From Muribaculaceae bacterium (lineage in GTDB: Bacteria > Bacteroidota > Bacteroidia > Bacteroidales > Muribaculaceae): a stretch of DNA of 64,000 bases. Shown here in pieces: positions 24,264 to 33,437 of this stretch. The stretch spans positions 19,297 through 83,296 of the forward strand of contig JAFYYG010000058.1 of assembly GCA_017557625.1 (NCBI GenBank), given 5' to 3'. Every line of letters begins with the position of its first letter. The first letter of the stretch is position 1. The position numbers and the translations under genes are program-made. Below the pieces are notes generated by a model, which was not told the DNA's origin, did not search any database, and saw only the letters and a program-made list of their open reading frames with translations.

Positions 24264-24412
24264 AGCTATAGTCCTTTATTTTTTTGTTAAACCCCAAAGG
24301 TAGTTATAATTTGAGATATTATCAAAAAAGAAAGAAAAAAAAGTGGTTTTTGCAGCAAAAAACAAGAAAAAACGACAAAAGACGCTATTCTCCTGCCGTT
24401 TTCCTCTTTAAG

Positions 24413-24486
24413 TCGGGGTGAGAGGACTCGAACTTCCGACCTCCACGTCCCGAACGTGGCGCGCTAACCAACTGTGCTACACCCCG
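24413..24486 (-). tRNA. tRNA-Pro (CGG)
   Basis: On the reverse strand the acceptor arms CGGGGTG and CACCCCG pair perfectly and are followed by discriminator A. The anticodon arm is CCACG-TTCGGGA-CGTGG, so the anticodon is CGG, which reads CCG. GTTCGAGTCC forms the T-loop. CCA is not encoded. A -7 box lies 21 bp upstream. Confidence 0.95.
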
Positions 24487-24506
24487 AACTTTTTGATTTC
24501 AGGCTG

Positions 24507-24514
24507 CAAAGGTA
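24507..24514 (-). promoter_or_regulatory. -7 box of tRNA-Pro
   Basis: The reverse strand reads TTACCTTTGC, containing TACCTTTG, the same -7 box as at tRNA-Leu. No TTTG is found at 19-20 bases upstream, so the -33 element is weak or absent. Confidence 0.55.
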
Positions 24515-24557
24515 ATAAAAATGTTTTAATATTAGTCTTTTTATGCCGAAAAATCTC

Positions 24558-24565
24558 TATCTTTG
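24558..24565 (+). promoter_or_regulatory. -7 box of the acetyltransferase-like gene
   Basis: TATCTTTG lies 28 bp before the start at 24594. It makes the in-frame ATG at 24543 unusable. The -33 region is only T-rich. Confidence 0.55.
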
Positions 24566-24593
24566 CAGTCAAGAAATAACAAAACAAAGAATT

Positions 24594-25727
24594 ATGTCGA
24601 TTGAAATTAGAAAAATAGAGCCTACGAAGAAGGAGCTTAGCAAGTATGTGAAGTTTCCTATCGATGTTCTTTACCGTGACAGCAAGTGCTATATTCCGGC
24701 CCTCATCAGTGATGAGATTGGCACGCTGATGCCTGAGAAGAATCCAGCATTTGACTTCTGTGAGAGTGTCTATTACATGGCCTATCGCGACGGCAAGCCA
24801 GTGGGGCGCATTGCCGGTATCATTAACCACCGCTTCAACGAGACCCATGACAAGAAGGAGGGCCGCTTCGGGTGGGTCGATTTTATTGACGACGATGAGG
24901 TGGTTGACGCTCTCTTCGATGTCGTGAAGAAGTGGGTCAAGGAGAAGGGCATGACCGAGCTAACCGGTCCATTGGGCTTCACCGATATGGACCCCGAGGG
25001 TTGCCTGGTTATGGGCTTTGATGAGATTGGCACCAACGCTACCATCTACAACTACGAATACTATCCCAAGCAGTTGGAACGCATGGGATTTGTCAAGGAC
25101 GTTGATTGGGTGGAGTTCCACATCAAGGTTCCCGAACAGGTTCCCGAGAAGATGCAGCGTATAAGCGACATCGTGAAGAAACGCTACAACCTCGACAACA
25201 TCAAATATACCAACCGCAAGCAGCTTGTCGCCGACTATGGACAAGCAATCTTCAAGCTAATCAACGAGGCGTTTGAGAACCTATTCGGTTACTCGCAGTT
25301 GAGCGAGAGGCAGATAGAGCACTACATCAAGATGTATCTGCCTTACTTGCCACTTGACGACCTCTCGCTCATCATCAAGAACGACACGCGCGAACTGGTG
25401 GGCGTGGGCATCGCGCTGCCATCGCTGTCGCAAGCTCTTATCAAGAACCGCGGACGCCTGTTCCCCTTCGGATGGTATCACATGCTCAAGGCGTTCAAGA
25501 AGAATGATGTGGTGGATCTACTGCTCGTGGCAGTTAAACCCGAATACCAGAGCAAAGGCGTAAATTCGCTGCTCTTCACCGACCTCATCCCCTGCTTCAT
25601 CAAATTAGGTTATAAATGGGCAGAGAGCAGCCACGAGCTTGAGCACAACGAGATGGTGCAGAAGCAATGGCAATACTTCGAGACCACACTCAACAAGCGC
25701 CGCCGCGCCTATACGATGCCAATTTAA
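24594..25727 (+). CDS. GNAT-fold N-acetyltransferase-like protein
   Basis: I start this 377-residue protein at MSIEIRKIEPTKKEL, because the promoter box at 24558 lies downstream of the earlier in-frame ATG. The N-terminal part reads as a GNAT-like domain: YYMAYRDGKPVGRIAGIINHRFNE resembles the central strands of that fold. A second such part near the C-terminus has LLVAVKPEYQSKGVNSLLF, which fits the acetyl-CoA binding turn (Q/R-x-x-G). This two-part protein is common in Bacteroidetes as an uncharacterised acetyltransferase (from memory). The acyl acceptor is unknown. A block of low-complexity repeats follows and then pgi, so read-through into pgi is possible. Confidence 0.8.
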   Translation: MSIEIRKIEPTKKELSKYVKFPIDVLYRDSKCYIPALISDEIGTLMPEKNPAFDFCESVYYMAYRDGKPVGRIAGIINHRFNETHDKKEGRFGWVDFIDDDEVVDALFDVVKKWVKEKGMTELTGPLGFTDMDPEGCLVMGFDEIGTNATIYNYEYYPKQLERMGFVKDVDWVEFHIKVPEQVPEKMQRISDIVKKRYNLDNIKYTNRKQLVADYGQAIFKLINEAFENLFGYSQLSERQIEHYIKMYLPYLPLDDLSLIIKNDTRELVGVGIALPSLSQALIKNRGRLFPFGWYHMLKAFKKNDVVDLLLVAVKPEYQSKGVNSLLFTDLIPCFIKLGYKWAESSHELEHNEMVQKQWQYFETTLNKRRRAYTMPI

Positions 25728-25730
25728 TTA

Positions 25731-25815
25731 ATGCATAATGCACAATGCATAATGCACAATGCATAATGCACAATGCATAATGCACAATGCATAATGCACA
25801 ATGCTTAATGCACAA
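25731..25815. repeat. Low-complexity tandem repeat, 14-bp unit
   Basis: The unit GCATAATGCACAAT is repeated about five to six times almost exactly between the acetyltransferase-like gene and pgi. Related words (GTGCATTATGAATT) occur near 8990-9030 and 40130-40155, so one word family is reused at several junctions. Confidence 0.8.
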
Positions 25816-25857
25816 TCAACTAAGAACTAACAACTGATAACTAAAAACTATAATATA

Positions 25858-27171
25858 ATGATTAGCATTTGCAACAAATCGGTCCTCGGGACTATTAGTG
25901 AGAAAGATATTGAAGTGTTGAAACCTCAGGCGCTTGCCGCTGCCACGACTCTTGAGAAGGGCGACGGCGCGGGCAACGATTTCCTGGGTTGGCTGCATCT
26001 GCCAAGTGAGATAACCGCTGCCGAACTCGATGACATCAACGCCAGTGCACGCCAGCTGCGTGAGGAGTGCGAGTATGTCGTGGTAATTGGCATTGGTGGA
26101 AGCTACTTGGGTGCCAAGGCTGTGATTGAGGCGTTGAGCGATAACTTCGCCGCTTTCAAGCAGAGCGAGGGTGCCAAAGTGGTCTTTGCCGGCAACAACA
26201 TCGGCGAGGATTATCTCTACGACCTGATGAAGCTTCTTGAAGGCAAACGCTTTGGCATTGTGGTAATCTCTAAGTCGGGAACCACCACCGAGCCAGCTAT
26301 CGCTTTCCGTTTACTCAAGAATATGCTTGAGAAGCAGGTGGGCAAGGAAGTTGCCGGCAAGCGCATAGTGGCTATCACCGATGCCAAGCGCGGTGCTCTG
26401 CGCAGCCTCGCCACTCAGGAGGGCTATAAGACCTACGTCATCGCCGACAATGTGGGCGGACGCTTCTCGGTGCTTACTCCAGTAGGCTTGCTGCCAGTGG
26501 CCATTGCTGGCTTCGACATCAACGCCCTGGTTGCTGGTGCAGTGGAGATGGAGAAAGCTCCCGCCGACATTATGGTTGACTATGCAGCTACTCGCAACGC
26601 TCTGTATCAGGCAGGCAAGAAGGTGGAGATTCTGGTTAACTTCAACCCCAGTCTGCATTTCCTCGCTGAATGGTGGAAACAACTTTACGGTGAGAGCGAG
26701 GGCAAAGACGGCAAGGGCATCTTCCCCGCCAGCGTCGATTTCACTACCGATCTGCACTCGATGGGGCAGTGGATTCAGGAAGGCGAGCGCACCATCTTCG
26801 AGACAGTCATCACTGTTGAGAAGCAGCGCAACGAGGTGGTAATCCCCACCGACGATGCCGACCTCGATGGCCTCAACTACATCGCTGGCAAGCGCGTTGA
26901 CGAGGTCAACAAGATGGCAGAGCTCGGCACCCGCCTGGCTCACGTTGACGGTGGCGTGCCCTGCATGCTCATCACCCTTCCAGCCCTCAACGAGAAATAT
27001 CTGGGCCAACTCATCTACTTCTTCGAGAAAGCCTGCGGCATGAGCGGCTATATGCTCGGTGTCAACCCATTCAACCAACCCGGTGTGGAGGCCTATAAGA
27101 AAAACATGTTCGCTCTCCTCAACAAGCCCGGCTACGAAGCCCAAAGTGCAGAACTGGCCGCCCGCCTCTAA
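25858..27171 (+). CDS. pgi: Glucose-6-phosphate isomerase
   Basis: Pgi interconverts glucose 6-phosphate and fructose 6-phosphate in cytoplasmic glycolysis. The 437-residue length matches the short bacterial form (about 445 residues). The block [19 protein letters not shown] near residue 75 and [14 protein letters not shown] near residue 140 bind the sugar phosphate. [15 protein letters not shown] near residue 200 is the family signature. The glutamate and lysine/histidine region [14 protein letters not shown] is near the C-terminus. It has a clear terminator 48 bp downstream. Confidence 0.97.
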   Translation: MISICNKSVLGTISEKDIEVLKPQALAAATTLEKGDGAGNDFLGWLHLPSEITAAELDDINASARQLREECEYVVVIGIGGSYLGAKAVIEALSDNFAAFKQSEGAKVVFAGNNIGEDYLYDLMKLLEGKRFGIVVISKSGTTTEPAIAFRLLKNMLEKQVGKEVAGKRIVAITDAKRGALRSLATQEGYKTYVIADNVGGRFSVLTPVGLLPVAIAGFDINALVAGAVEMEKAPADIMVDYAATRNALYQAGKKVEILVNFNPSLHFLAEWWKQLYGESEGKDGKGIFPASVDFTTDLHSMGQWIQEGERTIFETVITVEKQRNEVVIPTDDADLDGLNYIAGKRVDEVNKMAELGTRLAHVDGGVPCMLITLPALNEKYLGQLIYFFEKACGMSGYMLGVNPFNQPGVEAYKKNMFALLNKPGYEAQSAELAARL

Positions 27172-27218
27172 TCAATGCATAATTGAGCTGCGCCTTGATT
27201 AATACAGAAAAAACATTT

Positions 27219-27253
27219 ACCGCCACCCTGCAATAGAGTGGCGGTAGTTTTTT
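27219..27253 (+). terminator. Terminator after pgi
   Basis: ACCGCCAC (27219-27226) and GTGGCGGT (27238-27245) form a perfect 8-bp stem, followed by AG and six T. Confidence 0.85.
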
Positions 27254-27333
27254 GCGATTCCCTTGATAGTTATGTGTTGCACTATGCGCTCGCTGGTTGT
27301 CGATGAAACTTATGCTTGTGCATTTGCCGGCTG

Positions 27334-28626
27334 TTATATGGTGGCTAGGAGTTCAAAAGGTAGTGCACCAGTGATTTTTACGTTATAGAAGTTGCCCGGG
27401 GTGAGGGGAGTGGTCTTGTTAATGAGGACCTCGGGGTCCACTTCGGGGGAGTCGTACTGTGTGCGACCCACGTAGTATTCCTCTTCCTCGCGGTCGATGA
27501 TTACGCGCTGGGTGGTGCCAACTTTGCTCTCTTGAATCTCCATGGAGATAGATTCTTGAAGGTCCATAAGGGCTTCAAGGCGAGATTGTTTCACGTCTTG
27601 TGGGATGTTGTCTTCAAGATTTTGGGCTGCCCAAGTGCCAGCCTCCTCGCTGTAGGCGAAGGCTCCCATGCGCTCGAAACGTGCCTGTCGCACGAAATCC
27701 ATCAATTCGTCAAATTCCCTGTCGCCCTCGCCTGGGAATCCCACCATTAGCGTTGTGCGTAGGTGCAGTCCCGGCACCTCGTGACGCATACGCTCGATGA
27801 GCCGTAGCGTCTCGTCGCGGGTGATGTGCCGGCGCATGTTGGTGAGCACCTTGTCGCTGATATGCTGGAGGGCGATGTCGAGGTAGTTGCACACGTTGTC
27901 GTGCTGAGCCATCACCGGCATGATGTCCCAAGGGAACTGGGTGGGGTAGGCGTAATGCAGCCTAATCCACTCCACGCCATCGATTGCCGCCATCTGCTCC
28001 ACCAGTTTGGGAAGCATCATCTTGCTGTAGAGATCGAGACCATAGCTCGACAGGTCTTGCGCTATCACGTTAAACTCCTTCACACCTCGAGACACGAGGT
28101 TTTGCGTCTCTTCAAGCAATTGCTCCATAGGCACACTCTTGTGGCGGCCCGTGATGAGCGGGATAGCGCAGAAGGCGCAGAAGCGGTTGCAGCCCTCCGA
28201 GATTTTCATGTAGGCGTAATGGGGTGGTGTGGTGAGGATGCGGTCGCTGGCGAGGTCGTCGCGGTAGCTCTTGCCGAGATCGGCAAGTATTTGTTTCCAG
28301 TTGAACTTGCCATAGAAGTGGTCCACTTCGGGGAGTTCCTCGGTGAGCTCGGCAAGGAATCGCTCGCTGAGGCATCCCATCACCAAGAGTTTCTTGATGC
28401 GGCCTTGTCGCTTGGCTTCGCCCAACTCAAGGATGGTGTTGATAGACTCCTCCTGTGCGTCGGCGATGAATCCGCAGGTGTTTACCACCACAACCTCGCC
28501 ATCAACGTGGCTGGGGTTGTGCTCCACCGTGTAGCCTGCAGCATGCAGCTGACGAATCAGGTGCTCCGAATCAACGAGATTCTTAGAGCACCCGAGGGAA
28601 ATTATGTCAATTTTGTTGCGTTTCAA
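27334..28626 (-). CDS. rimO: Ribosomal protein S12 methylthiotransferase RimO
   Basis: RimO is a radical-SAM enzyme that adds a methylthio group to Asp88/89 of ribosomal protein S12. The three cysteines of the N-terminal methylthiotransferase domain are Cys13 (SLGCSKN), Cys51 (NTCGF) and Cys85 (MGCLSE). The radical-SAM cluster motif CNRFCAFC is at 146-153. A C-terminal TRAM-like segment binds the substrate. SLGCSKNLVDSE at the start and the 430-residue length favour RimO over MiaB. It lies 78 bp after ftsY on the same strand, and low-complexity ATCGA words fill the gap. Confidence 0.95.
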   Translation of the reverse strand: MKRNKIDIISLGCSKNLVDSEHLIRQLHAAGYTVEHNPSHVDGEVVVVNTCGFIADAQEESINTILELGEAKRQGRIKKLLVMGCLSERFLAELTEELPEVDHFYGKFNWKQILADLGKSYRDDLASDRILTTPPHYAYMKISEGCNRFCAFCAIPLITGRHKSVPMEQLLEETQNLVSRGVKEFNVIAQDLSSYGLDLYSKMMLPKLVEQMAAIDGVEWIRLHYAYPTQFPWDIMPVMAQHDNVCNYLDIALQHISDKVLTNMRRHITRDETLRLIERMRHEVPGLHLRTTLMVGFPGEGDREFDELMDFVRQARFERMGAFAYSEEAGTWAAQNLEDNIPQDVKQSRLEALMDLQESISMEIQESKVGTTQRVIIDREEEEYYVGRTQYDSPEVDPEVLINKTTPLTPGNFYNVKITGALPFELLATI

Positions 28627-28704
28627 GGAAATAACAATCGAGCAATCGAATAGTCGAGTAATCGAGAACTCAAATGCAATTTAATTACAAAAAATAATTC
28701 ACTT

Positions 28705-29661
28705 TTACTTTCCAAAGAGGGACTTCACGAATTCTTCTTTGCGGAAGATTTGGAGGTCTTCCATGCGCTCGCCGAGACCGATGTATTTCACGGGAATCTG
28801 GAACTGGTCGCTGATGCCGATTACCACGCCGCCTTTGGCGGTGCCGTCGAGTTTGGTGACTGCCAGGGCGTTGACCTCGGTGGCGGCGACAAACTGCTTG
28901 GCCTGCTCAAAAGCGTTTTGGCCAGTTGAGCCGTCAAGGACGAGAAGCACCTCGTTGGGAGCCTCGGGCAGCACCTTCTTCATGGTGTTCTTGATTTTAG
29001 TGAGCTGGTTCATCAGTCCCACGTTGTTGTGCAATCGGCCTGCGGTGTCGATAATCACCACGTCGGCGTTCTGCGCCTTGGCGCTCGCCACGGTGTCGTA
29101 GGCCACCGAAGCTGGGTCGGTGCCCATCTTGTGTTTGATTACCGGCACTCCCACGCGCTCGCCCCAGATTTCGAGCTGCTCGTCGGCGGCAGCGCGGTAG
29201 GTGTCGGCGGCACCGAGCACCACTTTGTTGCCCGCCTGGGTGAACTGGTAGGCGAGTTTGCCGATGGTCGTGGTTTTGCCCACACCGTTCACTCCCACCA
29301 CCATGATGACATAAGGTTTCTTGTCGTCATCAACGGTGAAGTCCTCGCGGTTGGCGTTGTCGTTATCGGCTAGCAGCTGCGTGATTTCCTCACACAGCAT
29401 GTCGTTGAGCTCGTTGGTTGTGGCATACTTATCGCGCGCCACGCGGTCCTGTATTCGGTCGAGGATTTTGAGGGTGGTATTGACCCCCACATCGCTGGTG
29501 ATGAACACCTCCTCGAGGTTATCGAGCACGTCATCGTCAATCTTCGACTTGCCCGCCACCGCTTTCTTGAGTTTAGAGAACAACCCTTCCTTGGTCTTGT
29601 TGAGGCCACTGTCGAGCGTCTCTTTCTTCTCTTTGCTGAAAAATTTTTTTAAAAAAGCCAT
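28705..29661 (-). CDS. ftsY: Signal recognition particle receptor FtsY
   Basis: FtsY is the SRP receptor GTPase that docks ribosome-nascent chain complexes at the inner membrane. The 318-residue protein has a short charged N-terminal part rather than the long acidic A domain of E. coli. The helical N domain is followed by the G domain, with GVNGVGKTTT at 123-132, DTAGR near residue 205 and TKLDGTAKGG near residue 270. The C-terminal GLGERMEDLQIF segment is typical. rimO follows downstream on the same strand. Confidence 0.97.
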   Translation of the reverse strand: MAFLKKFFSKEKKETLDSGLNKTKEGLFSKLKKAVAGKSKIDDDVLDNLEEVFITSDVGVNTTLKILDRIQDRVARDKYATTNELNDMLCEEITQLLADNDNANREDFTVDDDKKPYVIMVVGVNGVGKTTTIGKLAYQFTQAGNKVVLGAADTYRAAADEQLEIWGERVGVPVIKHKMGTDPASVAYDTVASAKAQNADVVIIDTAGRLHNNVGLMNQLTKIKNTMKKVLPEAPNEVLLVLDGSTGQNAFEQAKQFVAATEVNALAVTKLDGTAKGGVVIGISDQFQIPVKYIGLGERMEDLQIFRKEEFVKSLFGK

Positions 29662-29764
29662 ATATAAGTGTAAAGTGTTAAATTTTAAGTGTTGAGTGGG
29701 CTGCGACTCGTCGCAGCATAGGTAGCATTCCCCGATTCCCGATCTCCGATCTCCGATCCACCTC

Positions 29765-30244
29765 TTATGGATAAACTAGGTTTTGGGGTTGTATGTTGTT
29801 GAGGATTTCCACGAGGAATTTGCGGGCTTCCCATTTTGCCATGGGGAGGTTGTTGAGCATGTAGTTTCCGCATTCCTGCGCACTGGCGCCGGGGATGTCG
29901 TCATCGAAATTGGCGATGAACGTGAACAGTTCCCGCATCAGCGGCACTATGTCACTCGACTCAAGGTCACCTTGCAGCAGCAGGTAGTTGCCGGTGCAGC
30001 ATCCCATAGGCCCCCAGTACACCACTTTGCTGCCCCACTCTGGATGATTTCGCAGGAAAGTGGCAGCCAGGTGCTCGATGGTGTGGAGGGCACTCTGGCT
30101 CACTGCTGGCTCACGGTTGGGGAGCTTCATGCGTATGTCGAAGGTAGTGATAGTGCCTCCGCCTTCTATCTTGTCTTTTCGCGACACATAAATGCCTCGC
30201 AAAAGCTTGGTGTGGTCGATGGTAAAACTTGCTATTTTTTCCAT
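29765..30244 (-). CDS. luxS: S-ribosylhomocysteine lyase
   Basis: LuxS splits S-ribosylhomocysteine into homocysteine and DPD, the precursor of the AI-2 signal. The 159-residue length fits. The metal ligands are visible: His54 and His58 in HTIEHL and Cys125 in QECGNYM, with catalytic Cys82 in MGCCTGNYL. It lies 16 bp downstream of mtnN, which makes its substrate, so the two consecutive steps of the activated methyl cycle are in one operon. Low-complexity words such as CCGATCTCCGATC fill the gap to ftsY. Confidence 0.97.
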   Translation of the reverse strand: MEKIASFTIDHTKLLRGIYVSRKDKIEGGGTITTFDIRMKLPNREPAVSQSALHTIEHLAATFLRNHPEWGSKVVYWGPMGCCTGNYLLLQGDLESSDIVPLMRELFTFIANFDDDIPGASAQECGNYMLNNLPMAKWEARKFLVEILNNIQPQNLVYP

Positions 30245-30260
30245 AGTCTAAAGGGTGTTG

Positions 30261-30950
30261 TTAATCCAATTTTTGTAGCAGTTCTTTCACTACCTCGAGA
30301 GTGTGGATTGGGGCATCGGCCCAGAAGTCGCTGTATTGCTGACTGTTGTCATGGCTAGCCCCTGGCGAGTCGCTGATAATGCGCATGCTCACAAATGGCA
30401 CCTTCCTCACGTGGCAGGTGTGGGCTATGGCGCCGCTTTCCATATCCACGGCGAGGGCCTGTGGGAAATGACTTGTAATCTTGTTGAGGTCTTCGATATT
30501 GTCGATGAACTGGTCGCCGCTCACAATGAGTCCGCAATGCACATGCGGGTCGTCGTGAATTTTATCTATCACGCTGGCTGCACCGTCGAAGTAGAGCGGC
30601 AAACCCTGCATTTGACCGTAACTCACGGTATCGTCAAATCCACCGCACCACACGTCGTGGTAGCACACCTGGCTGCCCACCACAAGGTCCATGATGCTCA
30701 CACTCTTGTTAGCCCCTCCAGCCACACCGGTGTTGATGATGAGTTGGGGGTTGTAGTTGTCTATCATGGTTACCGTTCCTATAGCAGCGTTAACCTTTCC
30801 CACGCCACACTGCATAGCGGCAATCCTATGGTTTCCTATTGAGCCACAATAGAATGTAATGCCGTTTTTCTCGACAATTCTCAAATTTTCAAGCTGTGGT
30901 TTGAGCAGCTCGAGCTCTTTGCTTAATGCTACAATAATACCAATTCTCAT
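30261..30950 (-). CDS. mtnN: 5'-methylthioadenosine/S-adenosylhomocysteine nucleosidase
   Basis: This enzyme removes adenine from S-adenosylhomocysteine and 5'-methylthioadenosine in the cytoplasm. The 229-residue length fits. Glu12 in IIVALSKELELL matches the catalytic base, VAGGANKSVSIMDLVVGSQVCYHD is a typical core, and DMESGAIAHTCHVRKVPF with the later RIISD holds the ribose-binding Glu and catalytic Asp. It is the first gene of the operon with luxS. The promoter at 30972-31003 would give a short leader of about 15 nt. Confidence 0.95.
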   Translation of the reverse strand: MRIGIIVALSKELELLKPQLENLRIVEKNGITFYCGSIGNHRIAAMQCGVGKVNAAIGTVTMIDNYNPQLIINTGVAGGANKSVSIMDLVVGSQVCYHDVWCGGFDDTVSYGQMQGLPLYFDGAASVIDKIHDDPHVHCGLIVSGDQFIDNIEDLNKITSHFPQALAVDMESGAIAHTCHVRKVPFVSMRIISDSPGASHDNSQQYSDFWADAPIHTLEVVKELLQKLD

Positions 30951-30971
30951 AACTCTATGCTTTTAAAAGCA

Positions 30972-31003
30972 CAAAGTTAAGACAAAAAACTGATAACGGC
31001 AAA
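30972..31003 (-). promoter_or_regulatory. Promoter of mtnN-luxS
   Basis: The reverse strand has TTTG (31000-31003), 20 bases, then TAACTTTG (30972-30979), matching the Bacteroidetes consensus just upstream of mtnN. Confidence 0.65.
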
Positions 31004-31025
31004 AAAAAGTTGAATCTTTGAGATA

Positions 31026-31104
31026 GGAGTGGCTAGGAGTGGCTAGGAATAACTAGGAGTGGCTAGGAATAACTAGGAGTGGCTAGGAATAACTAGGAAT
31101 AACT
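31026..31104. repeat. Low-complexity repeat of two 10-mers
   Basis: The ten-base words TAGGAGTGGC and TAGGAATAAC alternate about eight times between mtnN and the LytTR regulator gene. Isolated copies of similar words occur near 36835-36855 and 40085-40105. Confidence 0.75.
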
Positions 31105-31158
31105 CTTAACTCTCCCCTCTTCCCTCTCTCCTCTCCCCTCTCCACTCTGAACTCTCAA

Positions 31159-31884
31159 CTACTTGGTGAGGAACTTACTGTTGATGTAGGCGTTGAACTG
31201 GTCACGGTAGCTGTCGCCGATGGGCACGTCGATTTCATCGCCTATAACGATGCGGTTTTTGCTTACCTCTCTAATCATTTTCAAGTTGATTATGTAGGAG
31301 CGGTGCACACGCATGAATGAGCGGCTGGGCAAGCGCTCTTCCATCTTCTTCATGCTTAGCAGCACGATGATGGGGCGGGTGGAGTCAACGAGGTAAATGC
31401 GCAGGTATTCGCTCATCGCCTCCACATAGCGGATATGGCTGATGTTAATGCGCACAATCTTGTATTCTGTCTTGAGGAAGATTGCGTCGTCCTCATCAAT
31501 CTGGCTCACCTCCTGCAGGGTGCGCAGGGCATCATAGCGTTTTTTGATTTTCTCGGCGGCGCGCTTCATATCGTCAAAACCGAAGGGCTTGAGCAGATAG
31601 TCAATGGCATTGAGTTGGAAACCCTCGACGGCATACTCGCTGTAGGCCGTTGTGAACACCACCATAGGAGGGTTTTCAAGTGATTTCACGAAGTCAAGAC
31701 CATTCAGCTCCGGCAGGTTGATGTCGCAGAAGATGGCGTCAATCTTATCATTCTCAATTATTTCTTTTGCATCAATCGCACTTTGGCAACATGCCACGAG
31801 TTCGAGATAAGATAATTTCTTGATGTAGCTTTCCATTTGCTGCAACGCAAGAGGCTCATCATCAATAACTAAGCAACGTATCAT
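31159..31884 (-). CDS. LytTR-family response regulator
   Basis: This 241-residue regulator has an N-terminal receiver domain with acidic pocket DDE (8-10) and phosphoacceptor Asp54 in IFCDINLPELNG, and a C-terminal LytTR DNA-binding domain from about residue 135 (RYVEAMSEYLRIYLVD, SFMRVHRSYIINLKMI). It is encoded 2 bp after the LytS-like sensor kinase, so the two form one two-component system. Such pairs often act on exopolysaccharide, autolysis or nutrient genes, but targets cannot be read from this sequence. Confidence 0.93.
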   Translation of the reverse strand: MIRCLVIDDEPLALQQMESYIKKLSYLELVACCQSAIDAKEIIENDKIDAIFCDINLPELNGLDFVKSLENPPMVVFTTAYSEYAVEGFQLNAIDYLLKPFGFDDMKRAAEKIKKRYDALRTLQEVSQIDEDDAIFLKTEYKIVRINISHIRYVEAMSEYLRIYLVDSTRPIIVLLSMKKMEERLPSRSFMRVHRSYIINLKMIREVSKNRIVIGDEIDVPIGDSYRDQFNAYINSKFLTK

Positions 31885-31886
31885 GT

Positions 31887-33107
31887 TTATTTGGATGTTT
31901 TTATGTTATTATTGGTTTCATCTTCACAATATTCAGACTGATCACTCGGTATCACCGGGATATCCATAGTGACGCAGAACTCCTTCTCGCCATCGTTGAA
32001 GTCAAGGGTGTATTTATCGCCAAAGAGCAGGTCCAGGCGGTGGCGGATGTTAGGAATTCCCACTCCACTCGACTCGCTGACGGTAGCCTTGCCGTTCTTT
32101 GGGTGCTTGCTGTTGCGGCACTCCCATAGCATGTGTTGCACACCTTCGTCGTTGGTATAACGAGTAACCTTAAGATGGATATAAGACGGTTTGTTATAGC
32201 TTACACCATGTTTAAAAGCATTCTCAACAAATGAGATAAACACTAATGGCGGCACACAAATGTCGGTTCCGTCGTCAGGGTTATCAACGGTGAACTCCAG
32301 TTTGTCGTTGTAACGCAAGCGCATGAGGCTCACATAGTTTGCCATAAACTCCTCCTCCCTTGCGGCTCTCACAAAGCGGTGGTTGCTCTCATATAGCACA
32401 TACCGCATTAGTTTCGAGAGGTCGATGATGCACTCTTGGGCCTTCTTAGGGTCGATATCGACAAGAGCGTGGATGTTGTTGAGGGTGTTCATGAAGAAAT
32501 GCGGATGCAGTTGGTATCTCAAGTTCACCAGCTGCTGTTCGGTGTTCTCCTTCTCCAGCTCCTCCAGTTCCTGTTTTGCGCTTATTGACCTGACATAAAG
32601 CTTAACGCCGAGATTGGTGCCAAGACCAAACAGCAGGAGGATAAACGACACGATATCACGACGTTGCAATGGCGGTGGCGCTTCGTCTGGGAGAATGGGA
32701 GCCTCGCCTTTAGAGATATCTTCTGGTGTGTTAGACGCCTCGCCGGCAGGGGCTCTTGAAGTGTCTTGTGTCATCTTTTCCATGGTGGGGGGAGGCATCT
32801 TGTCGGGTCGCTGGCTGCATTGGTACAACTGGAACACGCCAATAAGAACTATCACTCCTGCCACATAATACCACATCTTGTGCTTAAACACAAGCCATGG
32901 CGCTATTATCAAGTCATGAATGGCAAAGGCTATCACATAGACGATAAAGATTTTCCAGCTCCTCAGCAAGTCGTTTTTGAGGAACTCGGTGTCGGTTATG
33001 TCATGACCATGAAATAAGGCACTGAAAGTGGGTGCCAAGAAAATCATTATCAGTAATAACGCATAGACGATATATTCATATTTATTGAAACGAGTCTGTG
33101 GTTTCAT
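31887..33107 (-). CDS. LytS-like sensor histidine kinase
   Basis: This membrane kinase has four hydrophobic segments in its first 200 residues (for example YIVYALLLIMIFLAP and DIVSFILLLFGLGTNLG). A Pro-rich periplasmic or cytoplasmic loop lies between the third and fourth. A coiled-coil linker leads to the His_kinase phosphorylation motif LHPHFFMNTLNNIHAL and an ATPase domain with a terminal GVGIPNIRHRLDLLFG segment. I start at the ATG at 33107 (406 residues). The earlier start at 33173 would lie upstream of the probable promoter at 33146-33153. The regulator gene follows after 2 bp. Confidence 0.92.
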   Translation of the reverse strand: MKPQTRFNKYEYIVYALLLIMIFLAPTFSALFHGHDITDTEFLKNDLLRSWKIFIVYVIAFAIHDLIIAPWLVFKHKMWYYVAGVIVLIGVFQLYQCSQRPDKMPPPTMEKMTQDTSRAPAGEASNTPEDISKGEAPILPDEAPPPLQRRDIVSFILLLFGLGTNLGVKLYVRSISAKQELEELEKENTEQQLVNLRYQLHPHFFMNTLNNIHALVDIDPKKAQECIIDLSKLMRYVLYESNHRFVRAAREEEFMANYVSLMRLRYNDKLEFTVDNPDDGTDICVPPLVFISFVENAFKHGVSYNKPSYIHLKVTRYTNDEGVQHMLWECRNSKHPKNGKATVSESSGVGIPNIRHRLDLLFGDKYTLDFNDGEKEFCVTMDIPVIPSDQSEYCEDETNNNIKTSK

Positions 33108-33145
33108 GTTTAGTCTTTCAGTAAAAAGGTTTTTTCTACGAACCA

Positions 33146-33153
33146 CAAAATTA
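33146..33153 (-). promoter_or_regulatory. -7 box of the two-component operon
   Basis: The reverse strand reads TAATTTTG about 40 bp before the kinase start. An ATTG at 33173-33176 lies at 19 bases, a near match to the -33 element. Confidence 0.5.
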
Positions 33154-33378
33154 GTAATAATTGTTATATCCACAATCTTTTTTCAGTAGATGTTCATTTT
33201 TATTCAATGAAATCGAGATTGTTGTCGGATATGCTTGATTAATTATTTTTGCTCTGTTATTTTTGAAAAATGTGGTTTTTTATATATCAAGCGGGCGATA
33301 TAGACCTCAAAAAGCCCCTTTTTATCAGTTTTTTCAAATTAATTTCGCAAATTGTTTTTATATTAGACAAATATCTAT

Positions 33379-33386
33379 TACTTTTG
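33379..33386 (+). promoter_or_regulatory. -7 box of the TPR membrane-protein gene
   Basis: TACTTTTG followed by CACCGC lies 51 bp before the ATG at 33438. It makes the upstream in-frame start at 33270 unlikely. The -33 element is poor. Confidence 0.5.
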
Positions 33387-33437
33387 CACCGCAAAATTAA
33401 AAAACAAGATTTTTACACACATTTTCACATATATATT

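Noticed and set aside
24543-24593. Upstream start for the acetyltransferase-like protein
   Set aside because: The ATG at 24543 lies before the -7 box at 24558-24565, so it would not be in the mRNA; the protein start MSIEIRKIEP is natural.
25731-25815. CRISPR array, suggested by the regular short repeat
   Set aside because: The unit is only 14 bp with no unique spacers and there are no cas genes; it is a simple tandem repeat.
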